64,000 nucleotides of DNA from an uncultured Microbacterium sp. (GCF_937927635.1 NZ_CALBRW010000017.1:300952-364951), one strand, 5' to 3'. Numbered from the stretch's first letter, positions 18,157-27,365 are shown. Made by a program: numbers and translations. Notes: generated by a model from the letters alone, not told the origin.

Positions 18157-19581
18157 ATGTTCACAGAGCCCGCAGAGGTCCTTCGCTTCATCGAGGAGAA
18201 CGACGTCAAGTTCCTCGACATCCGTTTCACCGATCTTCCGGGGGTGCAGCAGCACTTCAACATCCCCGCCTCGACGGTCGATGAGGACTTCTTCCGCGAC
18301 GGGCAGCTGTTCGACGGCTCCTCGATCCGCGGGTTCGCGTCGATCCACGAGTCCGACATGCAGCTGATCCCCGATGTGACGACCGCGTACGTCGACCCGT
18401 TCCGCATCGAGAAGACGCTCATCATGCTCTTCGACATCTACAACCCGCGCACCGGCGAGATCTATTCGAAGGACCCGCGCCAGGTCGCCAAGAAGGCCGA
18501 GAAGTACCTGGCCTCCACCGGCATCGCCGACACCGCGTTCTTCGCCCCCGAGGCCGAGTTCTACATCTTCGACGATGTGCGCTACGAGGTCAACGGCCGG
18601 CACAGCTTCTACTCCGTGGACTCCGAGGAGGCCGCGTGGAACTCCGGCCGCAAGGAGGAGGGCGGCAACCTCGGCAACAAGACGCCGTTCAAGGGCGGCT
18701 ACTTCCCCGTGGCGCCTGTCGACAAGCAGGCCGACATCCGCGACGACATGTGCCTGCGGCTGGGCGCCGCAGGTCTGATCCTGGAGCGCGCGCACCACGA
18801 GGTGGGCACCGGCGGCCAGGCGGAGATCAACTACCGCTTCGACACCATGGTCCGCGCGGCCGATGACGTGCTGAAGTTCAAGTACATCGTCAAGAACACC
18901 GCGGAGGACTGGGGCAAGACGGTCACGTTCATGCCGAAGCCGCTGTTCGGCGACAACGGCTCGGGCATGCACACCCACCAGTCGCTGTGGCTCGACGGCA
19001 AGCCGCTGTTCTTCGACGAGGCCGGCTACGGCCAGCTCAGCGACATCGCACGCTGGTACATCGGCGGCCTGCTCAAGCACGCCGACGCCGTCCTGGCGTT
19101 CACGAACCCCACGCTGAACAGCTACCACCGCCTGGTGAAGCACTTCGAGGCGCCTGTCAACCTGGCCTACTCGGCCGGCAACCGCTCGGCCGCCATCCGC
19201 ATCCCGCTGACCGGCTCCAACCCCAAGGCCAAGCGCATCGAGTTCCGCGTGCCGGATGCCTCCGGCAACCCGTACCTGGGCTTCGCCGCGCAGCTGATGG
19301 CGGGCCTGGACGGCATCAAGAACCGCATCGAGCCGCTGGAGCCCATCGACAAGGACCTGTACGAGCTCCCGCCGGAGGAGGCCGCGAACATCCCGCAGGT
19401 GCCGAACTCCCTGCTGGACTCCCTGGAGGCGCTGCGCGCCGATCACGCCTTCCTGCTCGAGGGCGGCGTGTTCACCGAGGAGCTCATCCAGACCTGGATC
19501 CAGTACAAGTACGACCACGAGATCCTGCCGATGGCACAGCGCCCGCACCCCTACGAGTACGAGCTGTACTTCGGGGTCTGA
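18157..19581 (+). CDS. glnA: glutamine synthetase type I
   Basis: Full-length GSI (474 aa), making glutamine from glutamate, ammonia and ATP. Visible motifs are FTDLPGVQQHFNIP and DGSSIRGFASIHESDM at the N terminus, metal-binding NGSGMHTHQSL near residue 270, KHFEAPVNLAYSAGNRSA, and the adenylylation loop PLEPIDKDLYELPPEE with Tyr near residue 405. This is the beta-type enzyme regulated by adenylylation. The control region has two GlnR boxes, and a strong terminator follows. It marks the end of the conserved chromosomal part of the window. Confidence 0.97.
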   Translation: MFTEPAEVLRFIEENDVKFLDIRFTDLPGVQQHFNIPASTVDEDFFRDGQLFDGSSIRGFASIHESDMQLIPDVTTAYVDPFRIEKTLIMLFDIYNPRTGEIYSKDPRQVAKKAEKYLASTGIADTAFFAPEAEFYIFDDVRYEVNGRHSFYSVDSEEAAWNSGRKEEGGNLGNKTPFKGGYFPVAPVDKQADIRDDMCLRLGAAGLILERAHHEVGTGGQAEINYRFDTMVRAADDVLKFKYIVKNTAEDWGKTVTFMPKPLFGDNGSGMHTHQSLWLDGKPLFFDEAGYGQLSDIARWYIGGLLKHADAVLAFTNPTLNSYHRLVKHFEAPVNLAYSAGNRSAAIRIPLTGSNPKAKRIEFRVPDASGNPYLGFAAQLMAGLDGIKNRIEPLEPIDKDLYELPPEEAANIPQVPNSLLDSLEALRADHAFLLEGGVFTEELIQTWIQYKYDHEILPMAQRPHPYEYELYFGV

Positions 19582-19632
19582 TTCCGGGAGGCCCTCAGAG
19601 CCACACTTCCGGTTCTTGAGACCAGCAATTCA

Positions 19633-19668
19633 CTGAGCCCCAGGCGGCAGATGCCGTCTGGGGCTCAG
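19633..19668 (+). terminator. glnA terminator
   Basis: A 17-bp stem (CTGAGCCCCAGGCGGCA, one G-T pair) with a 2-base loop and its complement, followed by TCTATCTCT. It begins about 50 bases after the glnA stop. Confidence 0.9.
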
Positions 19669-19848
19669 TCTATCTCTGGACGTTTGCGGACGGCTACGGG
19701 GAGTAAACGGACAGGTTTTCGGACAGCGGCGCACGAGCTACTTCAGCCAGACCCTTCGACCCTTCGAAGACCCAGGTGGTCAAAGGTCGGGTGGCGCGCA
19801 CAAGTGCCTCCCCTCTCGTCGGCGAGCTGGGCGACGGAGCGTCGGGGG
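19669..19848. other. gene-free stretch with direct-repeat motif, left edge of accessory DNA
   Basis: No intact gene is visible. On the minus strand there is an open frame ending LSENLSVYSP, without a recognised family. It contains the repeated element TGTCCGAAAACC/TGTCCGTTTAC and a third GTCCGCAAACG (around 19680-19725), which resemble repeated half-sites for a recombinase. It probably marks the boundary between the chromosome and the inserted DNA. Confidence 0.4.
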
Positions 19849-19858
19849 GCTCCACTAG
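19849..19858. repeat. target-site duplication, left copy
   Basis: GCTCCACTAG directly precedes the IS256-like element; the identical 10 bases recur at 21264-21273 on its right side. Up to two of these bases could belong to the IS ends. Confidence 0.8.
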
Positions 19859-21263
19859 GGTGACGTCCCCTGGGGTGGTGTAATTCTCGGCTGAGGAGCG
19901 TCGCATGGTCGACGTGGTGAGCCATCGTGCGATGGTCAGTGAGAACTGTCTAGGAATCTCACGAAAGGACACACACGCACGATGGCTCTTGACCAGTCTG
20001 CCCTCCTGGAGTTGCTCGGGGAACTGAAACTCACCGACGTCACCGACCGAATCCGTATCGCGACCGAGACGCTCTACCAGGAGCTGATCGACGCGGAAGC
20101 TGCCGCGTTCATCGGCGCCGCCCCATTCCAACGCACACCGGATCGTGTCGCCCAACGCAACGGGGTACGGCCACGCGCCCTGACCACGACCGCGGGTGAG
20201 CTTCAGTTGCGGGTTCCGAAGCTGCGGCAGGGGTCGTTCTTCCCGTCACTGTTGGAGCGTCGCCGCCGGGTCGATCAGGCACTGTTCGCGGTCGTGATGG
20301 AGGCCTACGTCCACGGCGTCTCCACTCGCAAGGTCGACGACTTAGTGAAAGCGCTCGGGGCCGACACCGGCATCTCGAAATCAGAGGTCTCACGGATCTG
20401 CGGCAACCTCGACGAGGACGTCGCAGCGTTCCGGGACCGCCCACTGGCAGATCAGACCTACCCATACGTGTTTCTCGACGCGACCTATTGCAAAGCCCGC
20501 GTCGGCCGGCGGGTGGTCTCCCAAGCCGTGGTCGTCGCGGTCGGCGTCGCCGCGGACGGGCGCAGGGAGGTGCTTGGCTTCGAGGTGGGAGACACCGAGT
20601 CGCAGCCGTTCTGGACCACGTTCCTGCGCTCTTTGAAGGCCCGCGGTTTGGGCGGGGTGAAGCTGGTCATCTCTGACGCTCACACCGGCCTGATCGCCGC
20701 GATTCAGACCGTCTTCCAGGGCTCCAGCTGGCAGCGATGCAGGGTTCACTTCATGCGCAACGTCCTGGCGAACGTGCAGAAGGCTGCCGGCCCCATGGTC
20801 GCCTCGATCATCCGCACCATCTTTGCCCAACCCGACGCTGAGCACGTGAGCACCCAGTTCGAGGAGGTCGTGCGGATGCTCGCACGCTCCCACCCGAAAG
20901 TCGCTGACATGCTCGAGCACGCCCGCGACGACCTACTCGCGTTCACCGAGTTCCCGCCTGCGCATTGGCGACAGATCTGGTCGACCAACCCGCTGGAGCG
21001 GGTCAACAAAGAGATCAAACGCCGCACCAACGTCGTGGGCACCTTCCCCAACCCGGCCGCGCTGCTGCGCCTGGCCGGGCACGTGTTGATCGAGCAGCAC
21101 GACGAATGGGACGGCGCCGACCGCCGCTATTTCAGCGAGCACTCCATGAAGCTCCTCGACATGAAAGAAGAGGAGGTGGCGATCCCGGAACTGAACGCGG
21201 CATAATCGCCACAAGCTGATCCCGCACGGTGTTGAGAAACTCCACCACTCAGAGGGACGTCAC
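19859..21263 (+). mobile_element. IS256-family insertion sequence
   Basis: About 1.4 kb. The left end (GGTGACGTCCCCTGGGGTGG...) and the right end (...CCACCACTCAGAGGGACGTCAC) are imperfect inverted repeats of about 30 bases, and a single transposase gene fills the element. A perfect 10-bp direct repeat flanks it. The transposase is intact, so the element may still be active. Confidence 0.88.
19982..21205 (+). CDS. IS256-family transposase
   Basis: DDE transposase of the Mutator/IS256 family (407 aa, full length). The catalytic residues are visible: Asp in YVFLDATYCKAR (about residue 164), Asp in LVISDAHTGL (about 228) and Glu in STNPLERVNKEIKRR (about 335). The central CRVHFMRNVL motif (about 255) is also typical of IS256. 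The start has a GAAAGGACAC ribosome site. No frameshift or stop is seen. Confidence 0.96.
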   Translation: MALDQSALLELLGELKLTDVTDRIRIATETLYQELIDAEAAAFIGAAPFQRTPDRVAQRNGVRPRALTTTAGELQLRVPKLRQGSFFPSLLERRRRVDQALFAVVMEAYVHGVSTRKVDDLVKALGADTGISKSEVSRICGNLDEDVAAFRDRPLADQTYPYVFLDATYCKARVGRRVVSQAVVVAVGVAADGRREVLGFEVGDTESQPFWTTFLRSLKARGLGGVKLVISDAHTGLIAAIQTVFQGSSWQRCRVHFMRNVLANVQKAAGPMVASIIRTIFAQPDAEHVSTQFEEVVRMLARSHPKVADMLEHARDDLLAFTEFPPAHWRQIWSTNPLERVNKEIKRRTNVVGTFPNPAALLRLAGHVLIEQHDEWDGADRRYFSEHSMKLLDMKEEEVAIPELNAA

Positions 21264-21273
21264 GCTCCACTAG
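21264..21273. repeat. target-site duplication, right copy
   Basis: GCTCCACTAG, identical to 19849-19858. It ends 9 bases before the GTG start of the DUF262 gene, which places the IS insertion within that gene's upstream control region. Confidence 0.8.
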
Positions 21274-21282
21274 CGTGGACGA

Positions 21283-23010
21283 GTGGATGCGATTCTTGAA
21301 CCGCGAGCAGTCGGTGACGTCACCGGAGCCTTCTTCGTTCCCGGCTACCAGCGGGGTTACCGCTGGGGTCCTGACGAGGTCGACCGTCTCCTCGCAGACA
21401 TCTGGGAGAGCAACGGCGAGCCGTACTACCTCCAGCCCGTGGTCGTAAAACAGATGGCCGACGGTCGGTGGGAACTCATCGACGGCCAGCAGCGGTTCAC
21501 CACTCTGTACCTGATCTTCCAGTACATGCGGGATCAGGGGCTGCAGAGCGCCGGCGCTGGCTACTCGATCGAGTACGAGACACGCCCCGGCAGCCAAGAG
21601 TTCCTACGGTCACCGATGGCCGACCACAAGGACGAGAACATCGACTTCCACCACATCTTCGGAGCGTATGAACGAATCCGCACATGGTTCGAGGCGTGGG
21701 AGCATCGCACTCAGCACGTCGCCAACAAGTTCTACGGCTACCTCTTCGACTCGGTCAAAGTGATCTGGTATGAGGCATCGCAAGATCTCGATTCCATCAC
21801 CCTGTTCACCCGACTGAACGTCGGGCGGATCCCGTTGACTGACGCCGAACTCGTCAAGGCGCTCGTGTTGGCAAACAGCCGTGCGCGTCCTGGATACTCA
21901 GACAAGAGCGAGCAGATCGCCGCGCAGTGGGACCAGTTCGAGCGGGAACTTCGCGCGCCGGAGGTGTGGTCGTTCATCACAGGCCGACACGAGCACGAGG
22001 CAACCCACATCGGGCTCGTCCTCGACACTCTCGCCGATCAGATCGGCGGGAGGCCTTCCGGTCGGCACCGCCCTCGCTACTACACGTTCGAAACGCTGAG
22101 GAACGAAATCACCGCAGATGCGCAGGCATTCTGGGACCGAGTCGTCAGGCTCCATTCACTGATCCTCGGCTGGCACGACGACCGCCAAATCTTCCACAAG
22201 GTCGGATTCCTGATCCAGGTCGGAAGCGACACCTTCGGCCAGCTCGTGAATATGGCCGACGGCCTCACCAAACCGCAGTTGCATGAGGCCCTCGACGGCC
22301 GAATCCGTGATGTGCTCGACCTGACGGAGGAGGACCTCGGCGCACTGGATTACGACACTAGGAGCGCGAAATGTAACGAGGTCTTGCTGCTGATGAACGT
22401 GGAGACAGTTCGCGCCCGCAAGGACGACACTGCCCGGTATTCGTTCAACGCCCACTCACGCGGCTCCTGGTCGCTGGAGCACATCCACGCGCAGAACGCC
22501 AAGGAACTCCGGCGCGACGAGAAGATCTGGCGCGAGTGGCTCCTGCTACAGCGCGATGTCGTGGAGGACCTGCCGACGCTCGAGAGCGCGGTCCGCGCCG
22601 AACTCCTCTCCGAGATCGACGACGTGCTCGGGATGATCGCGGAGCAGCAGGTTCATGGAGTCGGCGTCCGCTTCGACGCGGTGAAGGCCGCCGTCGAGGA
22701 TGCCCTCACGGGCGAATCGACTCGCCGGGGAGAAAACGTGCACTCGCTGGCGAACCTGGCCTTGCTGGCAAGTGGCGACAACAGCGCCCTCAGCAACTCG
22801 ACGTTCGAGGTCAAGCGTCGGGAGATTCTCGCCCGGGACAAAGCCGGCTCATACATTCCGCCGTGCACCCGCAACGTGTTCCTCAAGTACTACACCGATG
22901 CCGACGACCAGCAGATTCACTTCTGGGGAGCCGCCGACCGCGAGAGCTATCTGAAGGCGATCCTCGAAGCCGTCGCCCCGTACCTGCAGACGTCGGAGGT
23001 CGCAGCGTGA
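21283..23010 (+). CDS. GmrSD-like DUF262/DUF1524 protein
   Basis: A 575-aa protein with an N-terminal DUF262 (GmrS-like) domain (VPGYQRGYRW at about 18, DGQQRFTTLYLIFQY at about 67) and a C-terminal DUF1524/HNH-like nuclease region (SWSLEHIHAQNAKEL at about 392, then ENVHSLANLALLASGDNSALSN). GmrSD is a type IV restriction enzyme that uses NTP hydrolysis to cut phage DNA with modified bases; this protein fuses both parts. It starts at a GTG only 19 bases after the IS256 element. Its stop overlaps the next gene's start by 4 bases, so they form an operon. Antiviral activity is inferred. Confidence 0.85.
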   Translation: MDAILEPRAVGDVTGAFFVPGYQRGYRWGPDEVDRLLADIWESNGEPYYLQPVVVKQMADGRWELIDGQQRFTTLYLIFQYMRDQGLQSAGAGYSIEYETRPGSQEFLRSPMADHKDENIDFHHIFGAYERIRTWFEAWEHRTQHVANKFYGYLFDSVKVIWYEASQDLDSITLFTRLNVGRIPLTDAELVKALVLANSRARPGYSDKSEQIAAQWDQFERELRAPEVWSFITGRHEHEATHIGLVLDTLADQIGGRPSGRHRPRYYTFETLRNEITADAQAFWDRVVRLHSLILGWHDDRQIFHKVGFLIQVGSDTFGQLVNMADGLTKPQLHEALDGRIRDVLDLTEEDLGALDYDTRSAKCNEVLLLMNVETVRARKDDTARYSFNAHSRGSWSLEHIHAQNAKELRRDEKIWREWLLLQRDVVEDLPTLESAVRAELLSEIDDVLGMIAEQQVHGVGVRFDAVKAAVEDALTGESTRRGENVHSLANLALLASGDNSALSNSTFEVKRREILARDKAGSYIPPCTRNVFLKYYTDADDQQIHFWGAADRESYLKAILEAVAPYLQTSEVAA

Positions 23011-25319
23011 CCGAGATGCGCGGCACCAAGACCTCATTCGCCCGCATGTTCCAGCCCGGTGAGACCGGCGCGGACACCATCAAGCGTGTCGAGATCCCGC
23101 TCATCCAGCGCGACTACGCGCAGGGCCGAGACGAACGCGGTGTCAACAGCATCCGCGCAGACTTCCTCGGCGTCCTCATTGAAGCGCTCGTAGGCGACGA
23201 GACTGTCGATCTCGACTTCGTGTACGGGGAGATTGGCGACGGAACGCTGCGACCCCTCGACGGACAGCAACGCCTCACAACCCTGTTCCTCATTCACTGG
23301 TACATCGCTGCGCGAACTGATCGACTCCACGAGGCCGCGGCGGTCCTCCGGTTCGAGTACGCGACTCGTGCAAGCGCCGAACTCTTCTGCCGCGAGCTCG
23401 TCAAGCCCGAGCACTCCCCCGGCGATGACTTCTCCACGCCAAAGACGTGGATCACGGATCAAGCGTGGTATCTCCATGCCTGGCGGCACGACCCGACAAT
23501 CCAATCGATGTTGAACATGCTCGACGCGGTCCACGAGCGAATCATCGCGGAGAACATCGATCTCGATTCCGCATGGGAGCGACTCATGGACGAGTCGGCA
23601 CCAGCGGTGTCCTTCTACCTTCTTCCCATCGACGACATGCCTTCCGGCGAAGAGCTGTACATCAAGATGAACTCGCGGGGAAAGCCGCTCACGGACTTCG
23701 AGAACTTCAAGGCGAGACTGGAGAAGCTCTTTCACGAGACTCTGCCCAAGGACGACTTCGACGCGATCATCCACAAACTCGACGGTGTGTGGAGCGACGT
23801 GCTCTGGAGCTTCCACGGCGGAGACCACCTCATCGACGACGAGTTCCTCCGGTACCTCGAGTTCATCATCGAGATCAGCGAGTGGCGCGACAACGTGGTC
23901 CCTGAGGGCACCCTGCTGGAGCGGGCGGAACGCGCCTTCGACGTCGGCAACCCGAACGCAGCGAGTCACATCGCCTTCTTGACTCATGCCTTCGACACCT
24001 GGGTAGGCGTCGACGACGTGCGCGCAGCATTTGAGGAGCACTTCGTCGACCTCGCCCGCAGCAGCGCCGCATCACAGACCGGGCGTGTGCCGCTCGACAC
24101 CACGAATCTCAACCTGTTCGAAGGCTGTCTCGAGCTGTACGGAAAGCGAACTGGAAACCGGCGGCTCTTCTCGCTGGCGGAGACGCTCATGCTCTTCGCC
24201 GTGCTCATCCATCGGCAGTATGCGACCGAGGAAATCGCGGCTCGACTCCGAATCCTTCGCAATCTCGTCGATGGCGCCGACGACGAAGTGCGCCTCGAAC
24301 GGATGGGTGACCTCATCCCGAGCGTCGAGCAACTCATTCGCGACGGCGACCTCGCAACGACCCGCGGCTTCAACCCCGACCGCGTGCAAGACGAACTCGA
24401 CAAGATCGCGCTGATCGAAACCCACCCAGAGCTCGAACACTCAGTGCATTCCCTCGAAGACCATCCACTTCTTCGCGGCAGGATCTTCGCGTTCGACCTC
24501 GACCCAGAGTCGCTCCAGCGCCACGCGACTGTGTTTCCCGATGTCGTCGCGCCGCAGCACTGGCCGATCTTGACCGGCGCGCTCTTGGCGAAGGGCGACT
24601 ACGGATATCCCCGCACGGCGGGAAGAGCCGTTCAGCTGGGAACCGGAGACCCGAAGCAGAGCGCGCGGTGGCGTGGCGTCTTCTCCAATCGAGGACGCGG
24701 TCGGAACCAGGCACTCCGAGCCGCACTCGCCTCCCTGCTCGACGACGTCGCGGCGGACGGTGGTGGCAGCGTCGGTCACTCGTTGCAGCGAGTCACCGAT
24801 GAGTTCGTCGAGCAGGCCCGGTCAACGCGACGCTTCACCTGGCGCGCGTATCTCGCCACCTACCCGGAGATGCGGGAGGGCGAGACGGGCGTCTACTACG
24901 GCGAGTACCTGCAGGAAACTGGGCAGTGGAGACACTCCATGTGCATGTTGCGCACCCCTGACCTCAGCGGGAGCGGACGATACCGAGACCCCTATCTCTG
25001 GGCGATGTATCGAGTCAGCGGGCTCGCGTCGGGTATCGAGACTCTGTGGTTCTCGGGGTACGAGTTCCAACCACGGTGGCTCGTTCTCTCGGCCAGCGGC
25101 GCTGGTATTCGCATCGTTCCCGATGGATTCGAACTGGCTCCGCCCGCCGATGCGGCTCTGTCGCGACGGTTCCGAGACATCTGCGCCCAACATGGTGCAA
25201 CATCGGACACGCACCTTCCAGTCGCGCAGGTCGACCTTGACGGCGAACTCGTCGACACCGAGGACCGAGTCGCAATGGGTGCTGCTCTCCTGACGGCGCT
25301 CGTAGCGGCCGGTCTCTGA
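23007..25319 (+). CDS. second DUF262 protein, partner of the GmrSD-like gene
   Basis: A 770-aa DUF262 protein with the motifs VEIPLIQRDYAQGR (about residue 30) and DGQQRLTTLFLIHWY (about 87), followed by the helical LYIKMNSRGKPLTDFENFKARLE (about 217). I see no HIxxQ/HNH signature, so unlike its partner it may lack the nuclease domain. The C-terminal 250 residues are not recognised. The GTG start overlaps the upstream stop (GTGA). The longer ORF beginning at 22536 is a shadow of the first gene. The pair may sense and cut as a complex (inference). Confidence 0.85.
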   Translation: MTEMRGTKTSFARMFQPGETGADTIKRVEIPLIQRDYAQGRDERGVNSIRADFLGVLIEALVGDETVDLDFVYGEIGDGTLRPLDGQQRLTTLFLIHWYIAARTDRLHEAAAVLRFEYATRASAELFCRELVKPEHSPGDDFSTPKTWITDQAWYLHAWRHDPTIQSMLNMLDAVHERIIAENIDLDSAWERLMDESAPAVSFYLLPIDDMPSGEELYIKMNSRGKPLTDFENFKARLEKLFHETLPKDDFDAIIHKLDGVWSDVLWSFHGGDHLIDDEFLRYLEFIIEISEWRDNVVPEGTLLERAERAFDVGNPNAASHIAFLTHAFDTWVGVDDVRAAFEEHFVDLARSSAASQTGRVPLDTTNLNLFEGCLELYGKRTGNRRLFSLAETLMLFAVLIHRQYATEEIAARLRILRNLVDGADDEVRLERMGDLIPSVEQLIRDGDLATTRGFNPDRVQDELDKIALIETHPELEHSVHSLEDHPLLRGRIFAFDLDPESLQRHATVFPDVVAPQHWPILTGALLAKGDYGYPRTAGRAVQLGTGDPKQSARWRGVFSNRGRGRNQALRAALASLLDDVAADGGGSVGHSLQRVTDEFVEQARSTRRFTWRAYLATYPEMREGETGVYYGEYLQETGQWRHSMCMLRTPDLSGSGRYRDPYLWAMYRVSGLASGIETLWFSGYEFQPRWLVLSASGAGIRIVPDGFELAPPADAALSRRFRDICAQHGATSDTHLPVAQVDLDGELVDTEDRVAMGAALLTALVAAGL

Positions 25320-25357
25320 CCGAACGAGCCGCGGGAGCTTCAGAAGCTATTATCAGA

Positions 25358-25741
25358 TCAGCGGAGCGACGCGGTCAGCACGGAGATGTCGCTGCCGGTC
25401 GTGTATCCCGCCGACTGACGCTCGGTGAGTAGCCGGTCACGCCGCTCGGCGATGCGTGCCCGGATCAGGGCGATCAGAGTGATCGGGCCGTTGACGAGGA
25501 ACTTCAGTGCGTTCCAGATGAACAGCAGCACGAGCAGGTTCAGCCACCCCGGCCCGCCATCGGCGATCCAGACGGTCAGCAGCCACGCGCCGAGCAGATA
25601 CGGCACGGCGATCAGCATGGCGGGCACACCCCACTTCAGTCCGCGGCGCGTCCGCAGCGCGTTGAGCAGGATGTTCGTCGGCATGTACGTCCACAGGAAC
25701 AGCCGAACTCGGATGCTGAGATTCCAGAGCAGTCGGAACAT
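25358..25741 (-). CDS. small membrane protein, unknown
   Basis: A 127-aa protein with an amphipathic N terminus (MFRLLWNLSIRVRLFLWTYMPTN) and hydrophobic segments around residues 35-55 and 68-95, then a basic C-terminal tail. Similar short proteins on actinobacterial elements are sometimes mis-annotated as sulfate permeases; there is no transporter signature here. The ATG at 25741 has an AGGAG ribosome site, and the longer upstream reading lacks support. It converges on the DUF262 operon and lies downstream of the Pycsar genes. Confidence 0.72.
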   Translation of the reverse strand: MFRLLWNLSIRVRLFLWTYMPTNILLNALRTRRGLKWGVPAMLIAVPYLLGAWLLTVWIADGGPGWLNLLVLLFIWNALKFLVNGPITLIALIRARIAERRDRLLTERQSAGYTTGSDISVLTASLR

Positions 25742-25963
25742 GATGTCCGTCTCCTGAGAGGGTGCGTAGCTCCGCCGAGGAGGTAGATCATGTGGTGAGC
25801 GTCCCGAGGGGACCGTCGCAAGCGACCTAGAAATCGTGGCTACTACCTCGACACCCAGGGTACGCCCGACCTCGGACACACGGAAGGTTCCGCGCCAAGT
25901 CACTCTGGGAGGAGGACAACGACCTGGACGAGCGGCGGCCGAACCTCATCAGCTCGGAAACCG

Positions 25964-26692
25964 TCAGCTGAGGGTATCGACCCAATCGTTCATCGGAGTG
26001 CTCACGACGTTGCCAGTGTGGACCGTCCCGAGGCCGTTCACATATCGAGAAGTCAACAGTGCCTTGTTGTGGTCGTTGAGATTCTGCTCGAAGACGCCGC
26101 CTACGAAGATCGGATCGGCCCACCCTCTGCCTGCTTCGTGTGCCAGGTGAGCGGCGCGGTTGACGACGTCGCCCATGTAGACGACATCATTGATTCCGCT
26201 GCCACTGAATCCCGCCTTGATCATGAGCACTCGGCCGTAGTCGACGCCGATGCCGATCTTCAGGGGGTCGATCCCCTTCTTCGCGTAGTGGTGGTTGAGG
26301 AGCTTGATGAGTGTGTTCGCCTGATAGGCAATGCCAAACACATCGTCAATGTGCGTCTTCTGCGTGGTCTTGTACACAGCCCAGACGCAGTCCCCAACGA
26401 TATTCACTTCCCGGACGTACAGATCGGAGTTCAGCACCGCCACCATCTCAGAGATGAACGCGCGATATATCTTTGCGAGAATCGGACGCTTGTGCTTGGC
26501 GGTGAGCCCAGAAGAGTCTCGGATGTCGATGAAGACCGCCGAGCACATTCCATAGAACCCGTTCGTGAACGTGAGCTTGTCCCGGTCGGGCAGCCCGTCG
26601 ACCTCCTCGAAGCTTCCTGCGGGCTGATCCAGGATCGCCTTGATCCGATCGGAACTGCTCGTGTAGCTGTACGCCTTGTAGTTGCCGTCCAT
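25964..26692 (-). CDS. pycC: Pycsar-type nucleotide cyclase
   Basis: A class III nucleotidyl cyclase (242 aa). The two metal-binding aspartates are visible as Asp56 in VFIDIRDSSGLT and Asp101 in VNIVGDCVWAVY, and the second half has VYMGDVVNRAAHLAHEAGRG as in bacterial cyclases. It lies 10 bases downstream of a DUF5706-like membrane effector, the standard Pycsar arrangement, in which phage infection triggers cCMP or cUMP synthesis that opens a toxic effector. The ATG at 26692 has a GAGGACGGGAAC ribosome site and is preferred over a TTG at 26716. Whether it makes cCMP or cUMP cannot be read from sequence. Confidence 0.88.
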   Translation of the reverse strand: MDGNYKAYSYTSSSDRIKAILDQPAGSFEEVDGLPDRDKLTFTNGFYGMCSAVFIDIRDSSGLTAKHKRPILAKIYRAFISEMVAVLNSDLYVREVNIVGDCVWAVYKTTQKTHIDDVFGIAYQANTLIKLLNHHYAKKGIDPLKIGIGVDYGRVLMIKAGFSGSGINDVVYMGDVVNRAAHLAHEAGRGWADPIFVGGVFEQNLNDHNKALLTSRYVNGLGTVHTGNVVSTPMNDWVDTLS

Positions 26693-26702
26693 GTTCCCGT
26701 CC

Positions 26703-27260
26703 TCAGATGCTTTCAATCCCGACGATGATTGCGACCGCCGCGACGCACGCGCCAGCCGCTAGGGCCGACCGGATCGCCCATTTCACGTACTTCGCCTTGA
26801 GCGTCGCGATCTTTGCGTTCGCGTGGACCTGATCAGCGAGATCCCGGACGAGTTCGCGCGGATCCGCTGTTAGCGTGCCCAGCACTTCCGTGTAGCCGGG
26901 ACGGTCGCCTTTGAAATGTCGGGCGATGCTTGCGAAGAAGACGCGATTGATTGCTTCGGGGGCAGCGTCCTTGTCGTTGACGCGCGGAGTCAGAGTCCAG
27001 CCGCAGAGCGCCGCGGTCAGCACCGAGAGCGCGCACGCAGCGACGACAATCACATCGAAGATGAGAGAGCGCTGCGTGAACTCCCTGACGAGGTTGAACA
27101 GCATCGTGCCGAGAACACCAACGAAAGCGAGAGTTACCCCTGCCTTGGCGTCCGAGTGACGGATCCACTCGTTGACAAGGCTCAGCAGTTTCCACGCGTG
27201 ATCAGGATCGGGGTCGGGCGCAGGCGGTCTCTTTGCACGGCGGAAGATCAGTAGAGGCAC
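26703..27260 (-). CDS. pycTM: Pycsar transmembrane effector (DUF5706-like)
   Basis: A 185-aa membrane protein of the Pycsar effector family. The sequence AWKLLSLVNEWIRHSDAKAG (about residues 22-42) is the family hallmark, followed by two adjacent membrane segments (about 40-60 and 68-90), a soluble middle, and a C-terminal membrane helix (about 163-183). On binding cyclic pyrimidine nucleotide such proteins impair the inner membrane. The start is GTG at 27260. The effector precedes the cyclase by 10 bases, so both are made from one transcript. Basis: domain order and context. Confidence 0.88.
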   Translation of the reverse strand: MPLLIFRRAKRPPAPDPDPDHAWKLLSLVNEWIRHSDAKAGVTLAFVGVLGTMLFNLVREFTQRSLIFDVIVVAACALSVLTAALCGWTLTPRVNDKDAAPEAINRVFFASIARHFKGDRPGYTEVLGTLTADPRELVRDLADQVHANAKIATLKAKYVKWAIRSALAAGACVAAVAIIVGIESI

Positions 27261-27365
27261 GCTTCGAACGTACTCGGGGGCCCGGACATCACGGGCAACT
27301 CAGTGCGTAGGCGTGGCCACCAAAGCACCTACGTGGAGGACACGGGACGACGTGCATCCGTGCCG

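Noticed and set aside
26692..26716. TTG at 26716 as the start of the Pycsar cyclase
   Set aside because: The ATG at 26692 has a well-spaced GAGG site, while the TTG lies inside the effector gene with no ribosome site.
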